Below are positions 1 to 11,588 of a stretch of 64,000 nucleotides of DNA, piece after piece. How positions within the stretch are numbered: position 1 is the first letter of the stretch; each line of letters starts with the position of its first letter. This stretch comes from Begonia masoniana (Eukaryota > Streptophyta > Magnoliopsida > Cucurbitales > Begoniaceae), in contig CM039502.1 in the NCBI GenBank assembly GCA_022432975.1, forward strand, positions 76,379,330-76,443,329. Reading direction: 5' to 3'. A program made the position numbers and the translations under genes. The notes under the pieces are model-generated. The model did no database searches, was not told the origin of the DNA, and saw nothing but the letters and a program-made list of their open reading frames with translations.

Positions 1-1087
1 TTGATGTATTTAAATCCTCTGTATTTGATAGTTGAATTTATGTTCTGAAGTATTCTGGAATTGTTTGGAATATTTTCTCCTTTAGGATGTGCATGAATTA
101 TCTCTGATTTTAGAGCCATCCATGCAATCTGTTTCCTTAAAATTTTGTCGTGTTTCCCTGATATGTCCAAATCATGTTTTGAATCGTTTTATGAAGTTTG
201 AAGCTTTCATACCTTCTGTTTTCACGACTTTTGTTTTATAGATTCCTGTTAAAAGTTGTCAATTTTGTCTTTAAATTTCACATCCACCGGTTACTGTTCA
301 CTTTTGTCTTATTCACATCCACCGGTTACTGTTCACTTCTGTCTTATTCACATCCACCGGTTACTGTTCACTTTCGTTTTATTCACATCCACTAGTTACT
401 GTTCACTTTCGTTTTATTCACATCCACCGGTTACTGTTCACTTTCGTCTTATTCACATCCACCGGTTACTGTTCACTTTGGTCTTATTCACATCCATCGG
501 TTACTGTTCACTTTCGTCTTATTCACATCCACCGGTTACTGTTCACTTTTGTCTTATTCACATCCACCGGTTACTGTTCACTTTTGTCTTATTCACATCC
601 ACCGGTTACTGTTCACTTTCTTCTTATTCACATCCACTGGTTACTGTTCACTTTCGTCTTATTCACATCCACCGGTTACTGTTCACTTTTTTTTTATTCA
701 CATCCACCGCTGCTACTGTTCTCCTCCATTTTATTCACATTATCCACTATTTACATTTTCCGCCGCTGCCTTTAAAATTATATCTTCCGCCTGACGTCAT
801 TCGCTTGTCTTTCAGCCTTCACTCCTAGAGAAGGTTTACGCCCAAAATTTAAATGTTCCTGTTTTTCCTGTTTTCTTTCGCCATAAATTTATAAAAGTTC
901 TCTGTTTTCTGAATTCTGATTTTAATTGTCATCCAGCTTAAATGTGTCTTCCAGTTTCACTTCCAGAGAAGGTTTATACTCTCTGTTAAGGTTTTAAAAG
1001 TATAAATGTTTTAAAAAAAATAGTCCTCGTTTTGGAATGTCTCAGAGTGATGGCTCCTCGTCCCCGACAGGGTCGGGGGCCATCACA
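1..1087 (+). mobile_element. 3' portion of a Ty3/gypsy-type LTR
   Basis: The first base lies inside an LTR closely related to the one at 55184-57657: the text from position 1 matches the text from about 56714 nearly word for word. It ends in a GC-rich terminal segment and the LTR terminus CCATCACA at 1087. It lacks protein-coding capacity; open frames here come from the tandem repeat at 279-733. The presumed TSD (GTAAA, 1088-1092) cannot be verified because the left end lies outside the window. Confidence 0.8.
279..733 (+). repeat. 35-bp minisatellite inside an LTR, about 12.5 copies
   Basis: Units start at 279, 314, 349 and so on every 35 bp to about 699, with few mismatches; the last unit is degenerate. 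Each unit contains ATCCACCGGTTACTGTTCAC. Because 35 is not a multiple of 3, every forward frame stays open, giving spurious frames of up to 190 codons. The paralogous LTR at 55184 has only scattered related segments at 57180-57400, so the expansion is private to this copy. Confidence 0.95.
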
Positions 1088-1092
1088 GTAAA

Positions 1093-1929
1093 TGTTTTAG
1101 GGATTTTGATAGATAAAAGGATAGAAAAATTGTATAGATGACTCATTTTAGGATGCTTAGTAACTGGATAGATAATGTATAGTATTTTGCTGTGTTTTTG
1201 ATATTTTCAAACAGAGGGAAATGTTCAGTTTTTAAACGGATCCACGCGGTTTATTTTTATGAAATTTGGTCACGTTTTAAATATGTTTTGAGTCAGTTTT
1301 TGGGTGATTAGTAGAGTGAAGATTGTATGTGGGTAGTAGTGTTGTTATGTTGAAGTGTTGTTATGAAATGTATTTTGAAGAAGTGATGAAGGTGTGGAGT
1401 GGAAATGAGAAATTGTGAAGTGTGTGCGAAGTGTGTAGAGGATTGAAGGCAAAGGAGAGAAACAAAGGAGGCAGCTCTCTGGATAAAAATCCAGAGAGCT
1501 TGCCGATCGATCGCCAGGGAGTGCGATCGATCGGCCCTCTTTGGTCACGCTCTGGAAGAAATTCTAGAGCGTGTGCCGATCGATCGCCTGTTAAGGGCGA
1601 TCGATCGGCTAAGATTGATCGCCCAAGGGGCAATCGATCGCTTGGTATGGGGGCGATCGATCGCCCCCCTTATTTTTACGCAGCCAATCAATTGGCTGTC
1701 TAAGGGCCGATCGATCGGCCATGCAATTTTGGGCACAATTGCCCTTTTTGCCCTCGGCTTATCGTTCTATGAATTTACTAAGTGTTTATACGTTTCTTCA
1801 ATTAGATTTCAAATGATTTTCAACAACTTAGACTTTGATTTAAAGTGTAAGAAGATAAAATATAATTGCGGTCAATAAAATGAAAATTTTTTTACGGGAA
1901 ATTAGGATATGGGTTTAAGGGTCGCTACA
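1093..1929 (+). mobile_element. Tail of a second, diverged gypsy-type LTR
   Basis: Between the end of the first LTR (1087) and 1929 lies sequence ending GGTCGCTACA, comparable to the LTR end GGGGCGTTACA at 43336 and likewise preceded by GGGTTTAA. I read it as the remainder of an older LTR into which the 1-1087 LTR inserted. It holds the palindrome cluster at 1470-1720. No coding sequence is recognisable. The start of the element is outside the window, so this rests on the end motif and context only. Confidence 0.5.
1470..1720. repeat. Cluster of short palindromes built on CGATCGATCG
   Basis: CGATCGATCG occurs at 1504, 1524, 1577, 1598, 1654 and 1708, with degenerate copies near 1614 and 1631. 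Several extend into longer perfect palindromes: 1649-1668 (20 bp, G5/C5 arms) and 1705-1720 (16 bp, GGCC arms). Other inverted repeats are interspersed, including 1681-1698 and a stem-loop with CTCTCTGG arms near 1475-1500. The region would form a series of hairpins as single-stranded nucleic acid. Confidence 0.85.
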
Positions 1930-2163
1930 CAGTCGCCTATTTTTGTTGTTTATTCCAGTCGTCTATTCCTGTCGTCGTCCACTTCTGTCATCCACTTTAT
2001 ATTATGTCTTATATTATTTATGTCTTCTTGTTTTCATGACTCCTTGTTTTCACGTTTTCAGATTTTAGAGATTTAAAAGTAAAAAATTTTTACGTCCAAA
2101 AATGTGTAAGTCAAAGTCTGGTCCAGTCTCGTGACGGTCCCGGTTCGGGCCGGGGTCGTCACA
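1930..2163 (+). mobile_element. Terminal fragment of a third gypsy-type LTR
   Basis: Sequence ending GGGGTCGTCACA at 2163, the same terminus seen on the long LTRs here. Its next five bases, ATTGG (2164-2168), would be its TSD and coincide with the start of the copia LTR (TATTGG at 32396 in the other copia LTR). This implies that the gypsy element inserted one base inside the copia 5' LTR. The matching left TSD is outside the window. Confidence 0.6.
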
Positions 2164-2584
2164 ATTGGAGCTTAGGACTATAGGTTAATCGGTCTTTCTA
2201 TCATCTTATATCACTATTTAATTTTTATGTTACAAAAATAAATATATAAATGATTAACTATGATTAATTATTTATAGACACTCAAATGAATATATTATGA
2301 TTCAAAAAATATAAATATTTTTTATATTTTGAATTCAAAATAAAACATCTTATTAGATGAGATTGTTTTAAGGGATTTGAATTAGACTTGATGAATCTCA
2401 TCAGATAAGATTTGATCTTCAAATTTAAATTGAAGTTAGTTATTTAACAAAATATCAAATCGGATTTTTGAAATTTGAATAAAAGTAGATCTGAAAAATC
2501 TGATCAGATTATATTTAATCTACGATTGACTTATAGTTTTTTCATTATTTAAAAGTAGATCTAAATAATCTCATAAGATGAGAT
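2164..2584 (+). mobile_element. Copia 5' LTR, first piece
   Basis: Begins ATTGGAGCTTAGGACTATAG, matching the 3' LTR start at 32396, and continues as AT-rich sequence to the TSD GAGAT (2580-2584) of the solo LTR at 2585. It is noncoding. The remainder resumes at 7940. Confidence 0.8.
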
Positions 2585-5500
2585 TGTGACGACCCAAATC
2601 CGGATCCCAATCGGAATCCGAGAGCCAAGCTGTCACTCCGGACATTTAGCGGAAAACGGTGACTATTTTTTTTTTTTTTTTTATCAAAACAGACTTTTAA
2701 AACATATACAGGGAGAGAGTGAGCCCTCAGGAGCTAAAGCAAACGGGATACAGTTGGCTGGATTACAGAAGTGAATAACAGAGGAGACGGGGAGGAACAG
2801 GGAACAGAAAGGGCGAAGGGAATGAGTAAACGGAATAAATAGGGAGTAAAAGCAGAAATACATAAGCATAAGGCTGGCGGGAAAACTTAGTTTAAAAGAG
2901 CAGCGGTGGACTTAGTTTAAAAACCAATAAAACACTGTTGGGCGGAAGATGTGAGCTGACGTCAGGCGGAAGATGCATTTGCAAATACAGAAGTAAGGAT
3001 GACGTTAGGCGGAAGATTAAAGCTATCGATGGATTCAAGCATAAATGATACCGGAAGATTTAGGCAGATGACGTGGCCGGATGATGTGGATGACATCATC
3101 GGAAGATGTAGGCAGCAGATGGAATCGGAATGTGCGATGACGTCATCGGAAGATGTGATGACGTCGTCGGCAGATATAGATAGTAAACGTAATCGGCAGA
3201 AAGTGATGACGTCAGCCGGAAGATGGATGACGTCACCGGAAGATACAGGCAACAGACAACACCGAATGAGATGAAGACGTCATCGGATGAGATAATTGAA
3301 CTGGGCGGTGGAGGTGGATGACGTCACCGGTGGATATGCACTTAAACTGCAGTGGACGTGATCGGATGATATAGTAAAAAAGGGGCAGAGTTTGACAACT
3401 TTTGACAGAAAGACATACGAGCAGGGAGCATCAAAAGAGAAGGCATAAGGGTTCCAAACCTTCAAAACCCGATTCGAAACAAGATTTTTGAAACACACTT
3501 TGCAGATGGTAGATTTCTACTGACAGATTCAAGAAAGACAGATTGCATGGATAGTTCCAAAACCAGAAGTCATCCACGCACAAACTAACAGATAATACTC
3601 CAAACAATTTCAGAATATTGAGAACATGAATTCAACTGTCAAATACAGCAGTTTTTAAAACTTAGACGTCAAAATCTGTACATTATTTTAAAATCTGAGG
3701 ATCCGTACAGAACCTAACATATATTTGCAGAATCTACCAAAAGAAGAGTTTTTACAGAATTTTTTTACAACACAACCAGAACTTCCAGAAGACTTTACAG
3801 AAAACTTAAACCTCGGGTCAGAATTTGTGACAGCCCAGAAACCGAACCCGATCGGAGTCCGGGATTAGAGCCATCACTCTGGGACAGTGGATGGAAAACG
3901 GTGACTATTTTTTTTTGACATAAACAGAACAGACAGCGTTACTGGAACAACTTATGAAAGCCAACTAAACTTTTAAAACTTTAACGGAAAACAGAACCGA
4001 ATGACAGAAAACATGCGCTGTCAATGCAAACCCTAAAAGAGCATAGCTTTACAGAGGGGAGAAACTACAGTGAGTAACAGAGTATAAATAACAACAGAAA
4101 AGCAGGGAATGAATTCGGAAGGTATAGGCAGAAATCTGGCGGAAAACTTAGTTTAAAACTGGGCGGAAGACTTGAATGACGTCAACCGGAAGTCATAAAT
4201 GCAAAGGCAGAAGCGGAGATGACGTCAGCTGGAAGGAACAGGCAGCAGTTGAGATTGGATGAGGTGATGACGTCAGCCGGAAGATGGATGGCGTCAACCG
4301 GAAGATGTGAAGACGTCATCGGCAGATACAAATAGTAAACGAAATCGGCAGAAGGTGATGACGTCACCGGAAGATGTAGGCATTAAACGAAATCGGCAGG
4401 AGATTAAAACAGTGGATGACATCATCGGAAGAGGAGATGACGTCAGACGGTAGATGCAGGCATTAGACGAAATTGGATTATGTGATGACGTCATCAGAAG
4501 ATGTGATGACATCATCGGCAGATAAAGGCAGTAAACGTAATCGGCAGAAGAAAAGCTATGGTGACGTCATCGGAAGAGGAGATGACGTCGTCGGAAGATG
4601 AAGTTAAACTGAGAGACAGATGAAACCGGCAGAAGTAACTAAGACTGATGAAGATGAAGTTAAACTGAGAGACAGATGAAACCGGCAAACTGATGAAATC
4701 AACTGTTCACCGGTGGATGAGATAAGACAAAATGTGAACAGTAACTATCGGTGAATGCATTAAACGTGATCGGAAGATGCGGTTTAAAAGGGCAGAATTT
4801 GACAACTTGCAACAGAAAACATATAGACAGAGAGCTTAAAGAACAGAAAACATGAAAGTCTCAGATTCTCAAACCAATTCAAAACATGGTTCTCGAGCAC
4901 AACAGAAGGCGTACAGGTTTCAGACTTTCAAACCCGATTCTAAACACAGTTTTAAAACATGCATGGGAACATGACAGAAGTTAGAAAATCTAACAGAAGA
5001 TCAAGAAAACAACTGCATGGATTATTCCAAAACCAGAGACAATCCATGCACAGATTATCAGAGAATATCCCAAACAAACTCCAGAATACTCTAGAATATA
5101 AACTTAACTGTCAAATACAGCGGTTTTAAATATTGAAACAGAATCTATGCATTGTTTCAAAATTTCAAAGACAGTACAAAACTTAACATAGATTTACAGA
5201 AACTCCCAAAACATAAGTTTTCTACAGGGCTTTTAACACAAAGACTAGAATTTCATAAAAACTTTACAATATAAACTATATTTTAAAAGCTTGAACCTCA
5301 GAACAGAATTATGTCTATCTGCAGCAACCACCCTGTGAGCTCGATCCACCATTTACATCAGATCATTATTTTGAGGAACAAGGTCCTCGGTTTCAGGTTC
5401 AGTACCTACATCAGAGAGTTCACCTATGAGTCTAAAACTCAGTAAGGACATAATCAGAATGCAGTGATGCAAAATGCTATGTATGCAGTTTTTCAGAAAT

Positions 5501-7934
5501 ACGGTTACAGTACAGAACATTAAGTTACAGTGGCAGTAGAATTAAGTGGAGCTTATAGGGAAACTGGCAAACAGTGGGGGAGGGGGAGGGTGCACTATCA
5601 GGCACATTCAGGGATACAGTACAGTAAACGGTAAACAGTAAACAGTTCTGGGGCCAGTCCCCGTCCCGCACTTAACCTGGTACATTTCAGTCGGATTTTA
5701 TCTTATTAGTTTCAAACAGTGTACAGAAATCGGTTTTGCATGGATTTTCAGTAAAACGTGTATGCATGACATTCTCAGTGCCTGAACCTATAACAACAGA
5801 CGTCAGAAATAACAGGGCGTATTGTGAAGTAGAACACAGACAACTCAGAACATGAACTGCATAGACAACTCAGAACAAAAACTGAACAGAAGCTATAACA
5901 TTTCTACCCAAAACTACCCGTTAGAATAGAAAACCTAGTACCTCCGTGATGTAGGGCCATAAGGGCCAACCTACGGTTATGAACTTACCTGTTTTTTCTC
6001 GATGCAGTTAGCTGGAAAGTCTCGGAATAGACAGATCTGTAACATGCACGTAAAGAGGTAAACAATGTTGCAAATGTTAACTAATAACTTGGAAATTATG
6101 CAGCAGACTCATTTCAGATTTGTAGAAAACAACAAGTGTGTTTCCATACAAAAACCGAGAGTTTTCTCCAAAATAACTTAACCTAAAACTTCAGCAATAC
6201 ACATACTTTTGCTTGTCCAAATTTATTAGCGTGAGTAGATGCTTACCTTTGCTGAAGGAAACAGAAGAATGCAGGAGAAACAAAGTGTGGAACTTTGTTT
6301 CAATCGCCAGGATGAGAGCAAATAAAGAAAGAAGAGAAGAAGCAGAGAAGTGAAGAGGGTTTCATCAAGTCGCCAGATGTCACTCAACCATTGGATATCT
6401 CCCACCAACCATAATTTCTCTCCAAATTACCCTTCCATGCATTTTAAACTTAGTGTTTAGTTTAATTACACATTAGTTCGGTTCTCCCCTCACTAAATGC
6501 TCCAAAATTTACAATAAAATAGTTATTGTATTATGGCAATTTAATTCCATACAATAATTCAACAGATTATTACACGGCCAAAATGCCGGGTGTTACAGAA
6601 TTTGTCTGGCTGCAGCAACCACACCCCCATGAGTTCGATCCACCAGCCACCTATTCGTCAGACTGAGGCACAAAGTCCTCATTTTCGGGTTCAGTACCTA
6701 CATCAGAGAGTTCATCTATGAGCCTAAATCTCAGTAAGAACATATATATATATATATGCAGTGATGCAAAATGCTATGCATGCGATTTTCAGAATACAGT
6801 GACAGTACAGAACATTACGTTTCAGTGGCAGAGGGGTATAAGTGGGGCTTATAGGAGAACTAGCAAGTGCACGACAGGCACATTCAGACATTCAGTAGTT
6901 TTTCAGAATCCCAGGGAGGGATAAAACCAGAGGGTCCTTGGCAAGGACAATTTTTCAGAATCCCAGGGAGGGATAAAACCAGAGGGCCAGTCCCCGTCCC
7001 ACACTTAACCAATACATTACATTCAGATTCTGTTTTATCTTTCTTAACTTCAAAACCGTGTACAGAAAACATTGTTTTGCATGAACTTTCGGGAAAACGT
7101 GTATGCATGAACTTTCACAGTGCTTAACTTGAAACAGCAGTTAACAGAATAATACAATAGAATCTAGAGAGAAAATAGATAACTCAGAACTTAACTATAA
7201 CTTTCTCTACCCGAAACCTCCCGACAGAAGAAAAACCTAGAGTCTCCGTGATGTAGGGCCTTAAGGGCCAACCTACGGATATGAACTTACCTGTTGCTGC
7301 AAAGTTGATAGTCCTGAACGTCTCAGAAATGCTCGAATCTGTACATGCACGTTCAGAAAATAAACAAGCTGTAAATGCTAACAAATAAGTTAGAAGAATT
7401 TGTTCCAAACTCATTCAAACCCTTAGAAAACAAATCGGTGTGTTTTCATCCAAAAACAGTGAGTTTTACCAAAGTATCACAATCCTTCACTCCAACCAAA
7501 ACTCACTTTAAACTTGTCCAAACTTGTTAGCATTTAAAAGATGCTTACCCTAGTAGAAAACAGAAAGGAGCTGAGGAGATCGAAGTAGCTTCGATGGCTG
7601 ATTGACGACTGGAAGAGAGAATGTCGAGAAGAGAATGGAGAGAGAGTAGAGAAGTGAAATGAAGAGGGTTTCACGTAGGAGGAAGAACTTAGCTTCTTCA
7701 ACAAGTTGCCAGATGTCACTCAATCATTGGCAAACTCCCAACAACCTTAATTTCTCCCCAATTTACCCTTCCATGCATTTTAAACTTAGTGTTTAGTTCA
7801 GTTACACATTAGTTTGGTTCTCCCCTCACTAAATACTCCAAAATTTACAATAAAATAGTTATTGTATTTATGGCAATTTAAATCCATACAATAATTCAAC
7901 AGATTATTACATGGCCAAAATGCCGGGTGTTACA
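2585..7934 (-). mobile_element. Solo LTR (gypsy-type), itself interrupted
   Basis: Starts TGTGACGACC and ends GGGTGTTACA, that is an LTR in minus orientation. Flanking bases are GAGAT (2580-2584) and GTGAT (7935-7939), a TSD with one mismatch. Removing the nested LTR at 3826-6597 and its duplicated GAATT leaves about 2.57 kb, the usual LTR length here. No internal domain or second LTR is present, so it is a solo LTR. It has TGACGTCA sites around 2955-3330 and a direct duplication of about 52 bp near 6900-6990. Confidence 0.88.
3826..6597 (-). mobile_element. Solo LTR nested in the 2585-7934 solo LTR
   Basis: A 2772-bp LTR in minus orientation (TGTGACAGCC...GGGTGTTACA) flanked by perfect 5-bp TSDs GAATT at 3821-3825 and 6598-6602. 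The host LTR reads continuously across the insertion (CAGAATT then TGTCTGGCTG, as in the related copy at 53140-53155). TGACGTCA motifs cluster at about 4175-4590. It is noncoding. Confidence 0.93.
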
Positions 7935-7939
7935 GTGAT

Positions 7940-8686
7940 TATCTTGAAAAATTATTTTCATAAATATATTTTAAAAACTATTTTTAGATTATATGATTAA
8001 TTTATAAATTTGACTTATTAGATAAATTAACCGCTAATCAAATTAGATTTGATTTGATTTTTAAAAAATTAATTTTTATTAAAATAAATCAGAAATATTA
8101 ATTTTAAAATAGATCTATAAAATTGTCAAATAGATTTGACAAGGTAAAGTATGAATGACAGAAAAATATGATAGAGAGATCTAATCCCTAGAGAAAAAGG
8201 TGTGACCTTTCTGAATTCGGTTTTAGAAAAACGTTTTTTAATATTGAAGAGAGACGTCTCATGTGTTGAGAACACGTCTCTCCACAAATATAAGAGTGTG
8301 TTGTTCTCATAAGTTGGACACCTACACGTCAGGGAATTTAAGTGAAAAATCTTCAGAGAAAACTCAACGATTTCAAAGTCTTTGGTAAGCACTTGATTCT
8401 GAGTTAAGGCTGTTAAAATAAGACGGGAGTACCTGAGTAAAAGCGTTTCTCAAAGAGGTATTTTCTTTATTCTACTATAATCTAAATCTAATATTTTTTC
8501 TTAACGTAAATTGTTTACATTTTGAAAAAATACAAATTTCTCAAAAATATTTTCTTTTAGACTAATGATTTAATTTATAGTTATTTGTGATTTTAAAATA
8601 GTTTTAAAATCACGAGGATAACACATGTCACTATTATTATGAATAACAGTGAATTTCGCCATGCGTAGGGATCATCAAAACCAACA
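7940..8686 (+). mobile_element. Copia 5' LTR, second piece
   Basis: Continues the copia LTR after the solo LTR. About 8040-8445 matches 35530-35925 in the 3' LTR. It ends AAACCAACA at 8686, just before a primer-binding-site-like sequence. It is AT-rich and noncoding. Confidence 0.8.
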
Positions 8687-8688
8687 AT

Positions 8689-8701
8689 TAGTATCATAGC
8701 C
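8689..8701 (+). other. Copia primer binding site (degenerate)
   Basis: TAGTATCATAGCC two bases after the LTR end differs at two positions from TGGTATCAGAGCC, the complement of the plant initiator methionine tRNA 3' end. Confidence 0.7.
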
Positions 8702-9669
8702 ATTTTTTATTAGTCTAAAAATATTTTTTATGATACAATTTAATGTAAATTGATATATGTGTTAGAATTAAATTTTATGTATAATATATATTTATGAATA
8801 TATATTGTTGATGTATGTTTGCATGACATTAAATAATGATCAAAATTAAGTCGGTTGTTTGGGTTAGGATTTTTTACATTATGCATTTTTTATTATTATC
8901 CAATTTGTATACGATGGAGATATGTGACTACAAGGTTATGGATAGAATTTTCGTCACATATTTGATCTATTGACGAAAACAAATGGTGGTACCCAAACGA
9001 ATGCGAATTCACAAATTTGATTTGTAAATTTTTTGAAGATGATCATTTGGATGAGGCGGTTACGAAAAAGACGAAGATTTAGAATCTTATTTTTTATTTT
9101 AATTTTTGGGTTGTAATTTTAGAAATAGTCAAAGGTCAACTCGGTCACTATTTTATTTATTTTTATATGTTGATATAATTTGTTATATACTGCCATGCAT
9201 TGACATATCATATAGTTATTGCATATTTAGGTTTAATTTATATTTCTCACATGTCATGCATTTTAGATTATATTAAATTGCATATTGATTTAATAAATAG
9301 TTTATTAAATAAATTAGTTTTAATTTGATTAAAACTAATATGGATTTATTTTAATGAATGATGTGAGAATAAAAAATAAAGTAATTTTTAATTTGTTAAA
9401 AATTTATTTTGTTTAAAAAAAATGAAAAAAATTGATTATTTGAAATTATTAATTTTATTTTTTGATTATAAGATTAATAATTTAAGTAACGAGAAATTAA
9501 TATGATTAATTTATCGTTATAAAGGAATATTCAATATTCCATAATCACTAATTCAAAATAATGAGTGGCAGCGAGAAGTTGATGTAACATCCCATGGTCT
9601 CCACTTTTGACACAACACCGTGAATCTAAGTGGGACTCTGAGATGACTTTGATTATCATCCTTCCTAAG
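8702..9669 (+). mobile_element. Copia untranslated leader
   Basis: AT-rich sequence between the PBS and the gypsy insertion at 9675. No credible reading frame is visible. It resumes at 20561 and leads into gag at 20953. The target of the gypsy insertion is GAGAA (9670-9674). Confidence 0.6.
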
Positions 9670-10055
9670 GAGAATGTAACACCCGACATTTTGGCCGTGT
9701 AATAATCTGTTGAATTATTGTATGAATTTAAATTGCAATAAATACAATAACTATTTTATTGTAAATTTTGGAGCATTTAGTGAGGGGAGAACCGAACTAA
9801 TGTGTAACTAAACGAAACACTAAGTTTGAATTATATGGAAGGGCAAATTGGGGAGAAATTAAGGTTGGTGGGAGATAGCTAATAGATAGTTGACACTTGG
9901 CAACTTGTTGAAGAAGTTATGTTCTTCCTCCTACGTGAAGCCTTCATTCCACTTCTCTGCTCCTTCCCTTCCTTCTCTGTTTTCACTCTTCTAGGCGGCT
10001 GAAACAAAGCTTCACACTTTGTTTCTCCTACATTCTTCTGTTTTCTTCAGTGAAG

Positions 10056-10653
10056 GTAATTTCCGTCGGTAGTTAATAAGTTTAACTACACTATTTACTG
10101 ATTTTGAGAAGTTTAGGGTTAATGACCGTATAATCACGTTTTAGGTTTACAGACTACAAAAAACTGAGACGTTCGGGACTTCTAACACCGCAAGAAACAG
10201 GTAAGTTCATATCCGTAGGTTGGCCCTTAAAGCCCTACATCTTGGAGGTACTCAGTTTTACATTCTGTTGGCTGGTTTCGGGTAAAAGGGTTAGAGTTAA
10301 GTTCTGTGGTTTCTGTTTAGGTTCCTGTTGTTTTATCTTCTTGTTCTCTGCTGTATTAACTGTAAGCACTGTAATGTCCATGCATACACGATTTTCTGAA
10401 AGTTCATGTAAAAACTATTTTCTGTACACGGTTTTGAAGTTAAGCAAGATAAAATCTGACTGAAATGTACAGATTAAGTGTGGGATGGGGACTGGCCCCC
10501 AGATCTGTTTCTGTTCTGTTCTGTATCTCTGTTTGTGCCTGTCGTGCACTTGCCAGTTCCCCTATAAGCCCCACTTGTACTCCTCTTCCACTAATGTTAT
10601 GTACTGTCACTTTATTCTGAAAACCGCATGCATAGCATTTTGCATCACTGCAT

Positions 10654-10742
<89 letters not shown>

Positions 10743-10783
10743 CTTACTGAGTTTTAGACTCATAGGTGAACTCCCTGATGTAG
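10056..10783 (+). promoter_or_regulatory. Putative LTR-embedded splice sites and mini-exon
   Basis: Donor GAAG|GTAATT at 10056, acceptor TTTACAG at 10152, a 48-bp mini-exon at 10153-10200 ending ACAG, then donor GTAAGT at 10201. A candidate second intron ends at TGATGTAG (10783), preceded by TTCTTACTGAG at 10741, which resembles a plant branch point. The same layout recurs in the 3' LTR (mini-exon 17477-17524) and in diverged LTRs at 36614-36661, 39192-39242, 55814-55862 and 62923-62971. The motifs are seen directly; splicing is inferred. Confidence 0.5.
10652..10739. repeat. TA dinucleotide microsatellite
   Basis: An almost pure TA run of about 88 bp, with one AAAT interruption. The same site in the 3' LTR (about 17975-17992) has only about ten repeats, so the tract changed length after insertion. 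Confidence 0.95.
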
Positions 10784-11588
10784 GTACTGAACCCAAAAAT
10801 GAGGACTTTGTGCCTCAATCTGATGAATAGGTGGCTGGTGGTTCGAGCTCTCGGGTTGGTTGTGGCTGTCAGACAAATTCCCGAGTGAGAGAGTGAAACT
10901 CTAAACCTATGTTCTGTTTATGTATTTAAAACTTTGGTGTTGGATATTCTGCAAATATATGTTAGGTTCTGTACTGATCCTCAGATTTTAAAACAATGCA
11001 CAGATTTTGATGTCTAAGTTTCAAAAACTACTGTATTTGACAGTTTAATTCATGTTCTGAATGTTCTGGAAATTGTTGGGGATATTTTCTGTTAGTTTGT
11101 GCATAGATGACTTCTGGTTTTAGGACTATCCATGCAGTCTGTTTCTTGAATCTGTCAATTGTAAAGGATGTTCTACAACCTTGTTTAGAATCGGGTATTG
11201 AAGGTCTACAACTTTCATGCCTTCTTCTTGTGCTGTATTTGACAGTTGGATTAAGTTCTGAAGTATTCTGAAATGGTTTGGAATATTTTCTGTATCCTTA
11301 AGTTTCTGTTATACTTTATGCTGTGCTCGAGAACCATGTTTTGATGTGGTTTGAGAATTTGAAACTTTTATTGCCTTCTGTTATGCCCTCTGTTTATATG
11401 TCTTCCTGTTAAAATTGTCAAGCCCTGCCTTAAAAACTGCATCTTCCGATCACGTTCACTACTGTTTTAAGTGTACATCCACCGATAGTCACTGTTCACA
11501 TTTTGTCTTATCTCATCCACCGGTGAACAGTAGATTTCATCTCAGTTTTAGTTACTTCTGCCGATTTCATCTGCTGCCTTCATCTTCC

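Noticed and set aside
279..733. CRISPR-like regular repeats
   Set aside because: Units are contiguous without unique spacers, lie in a plant LTR and have no cas genes nearby.
256..828. 190-codon open frame
   Set aside because: Produced by the 35-bp minisatellite, whose length is not a multiple of 3, so stops are absent in all frames; not a protein gene.
1422..1736. Frames rich in Ile-Asp-Arg on both strands
   Set aside because: Translations of the repeated CGATCGATCG palindromes; both strands are open because the motif is self-complementary.
10440..10796. 118-codon minus-strand frame with poly-Ile/Tyr
   Set aside because: The reverse reading of the TA microsatellite in the 5' LTR.
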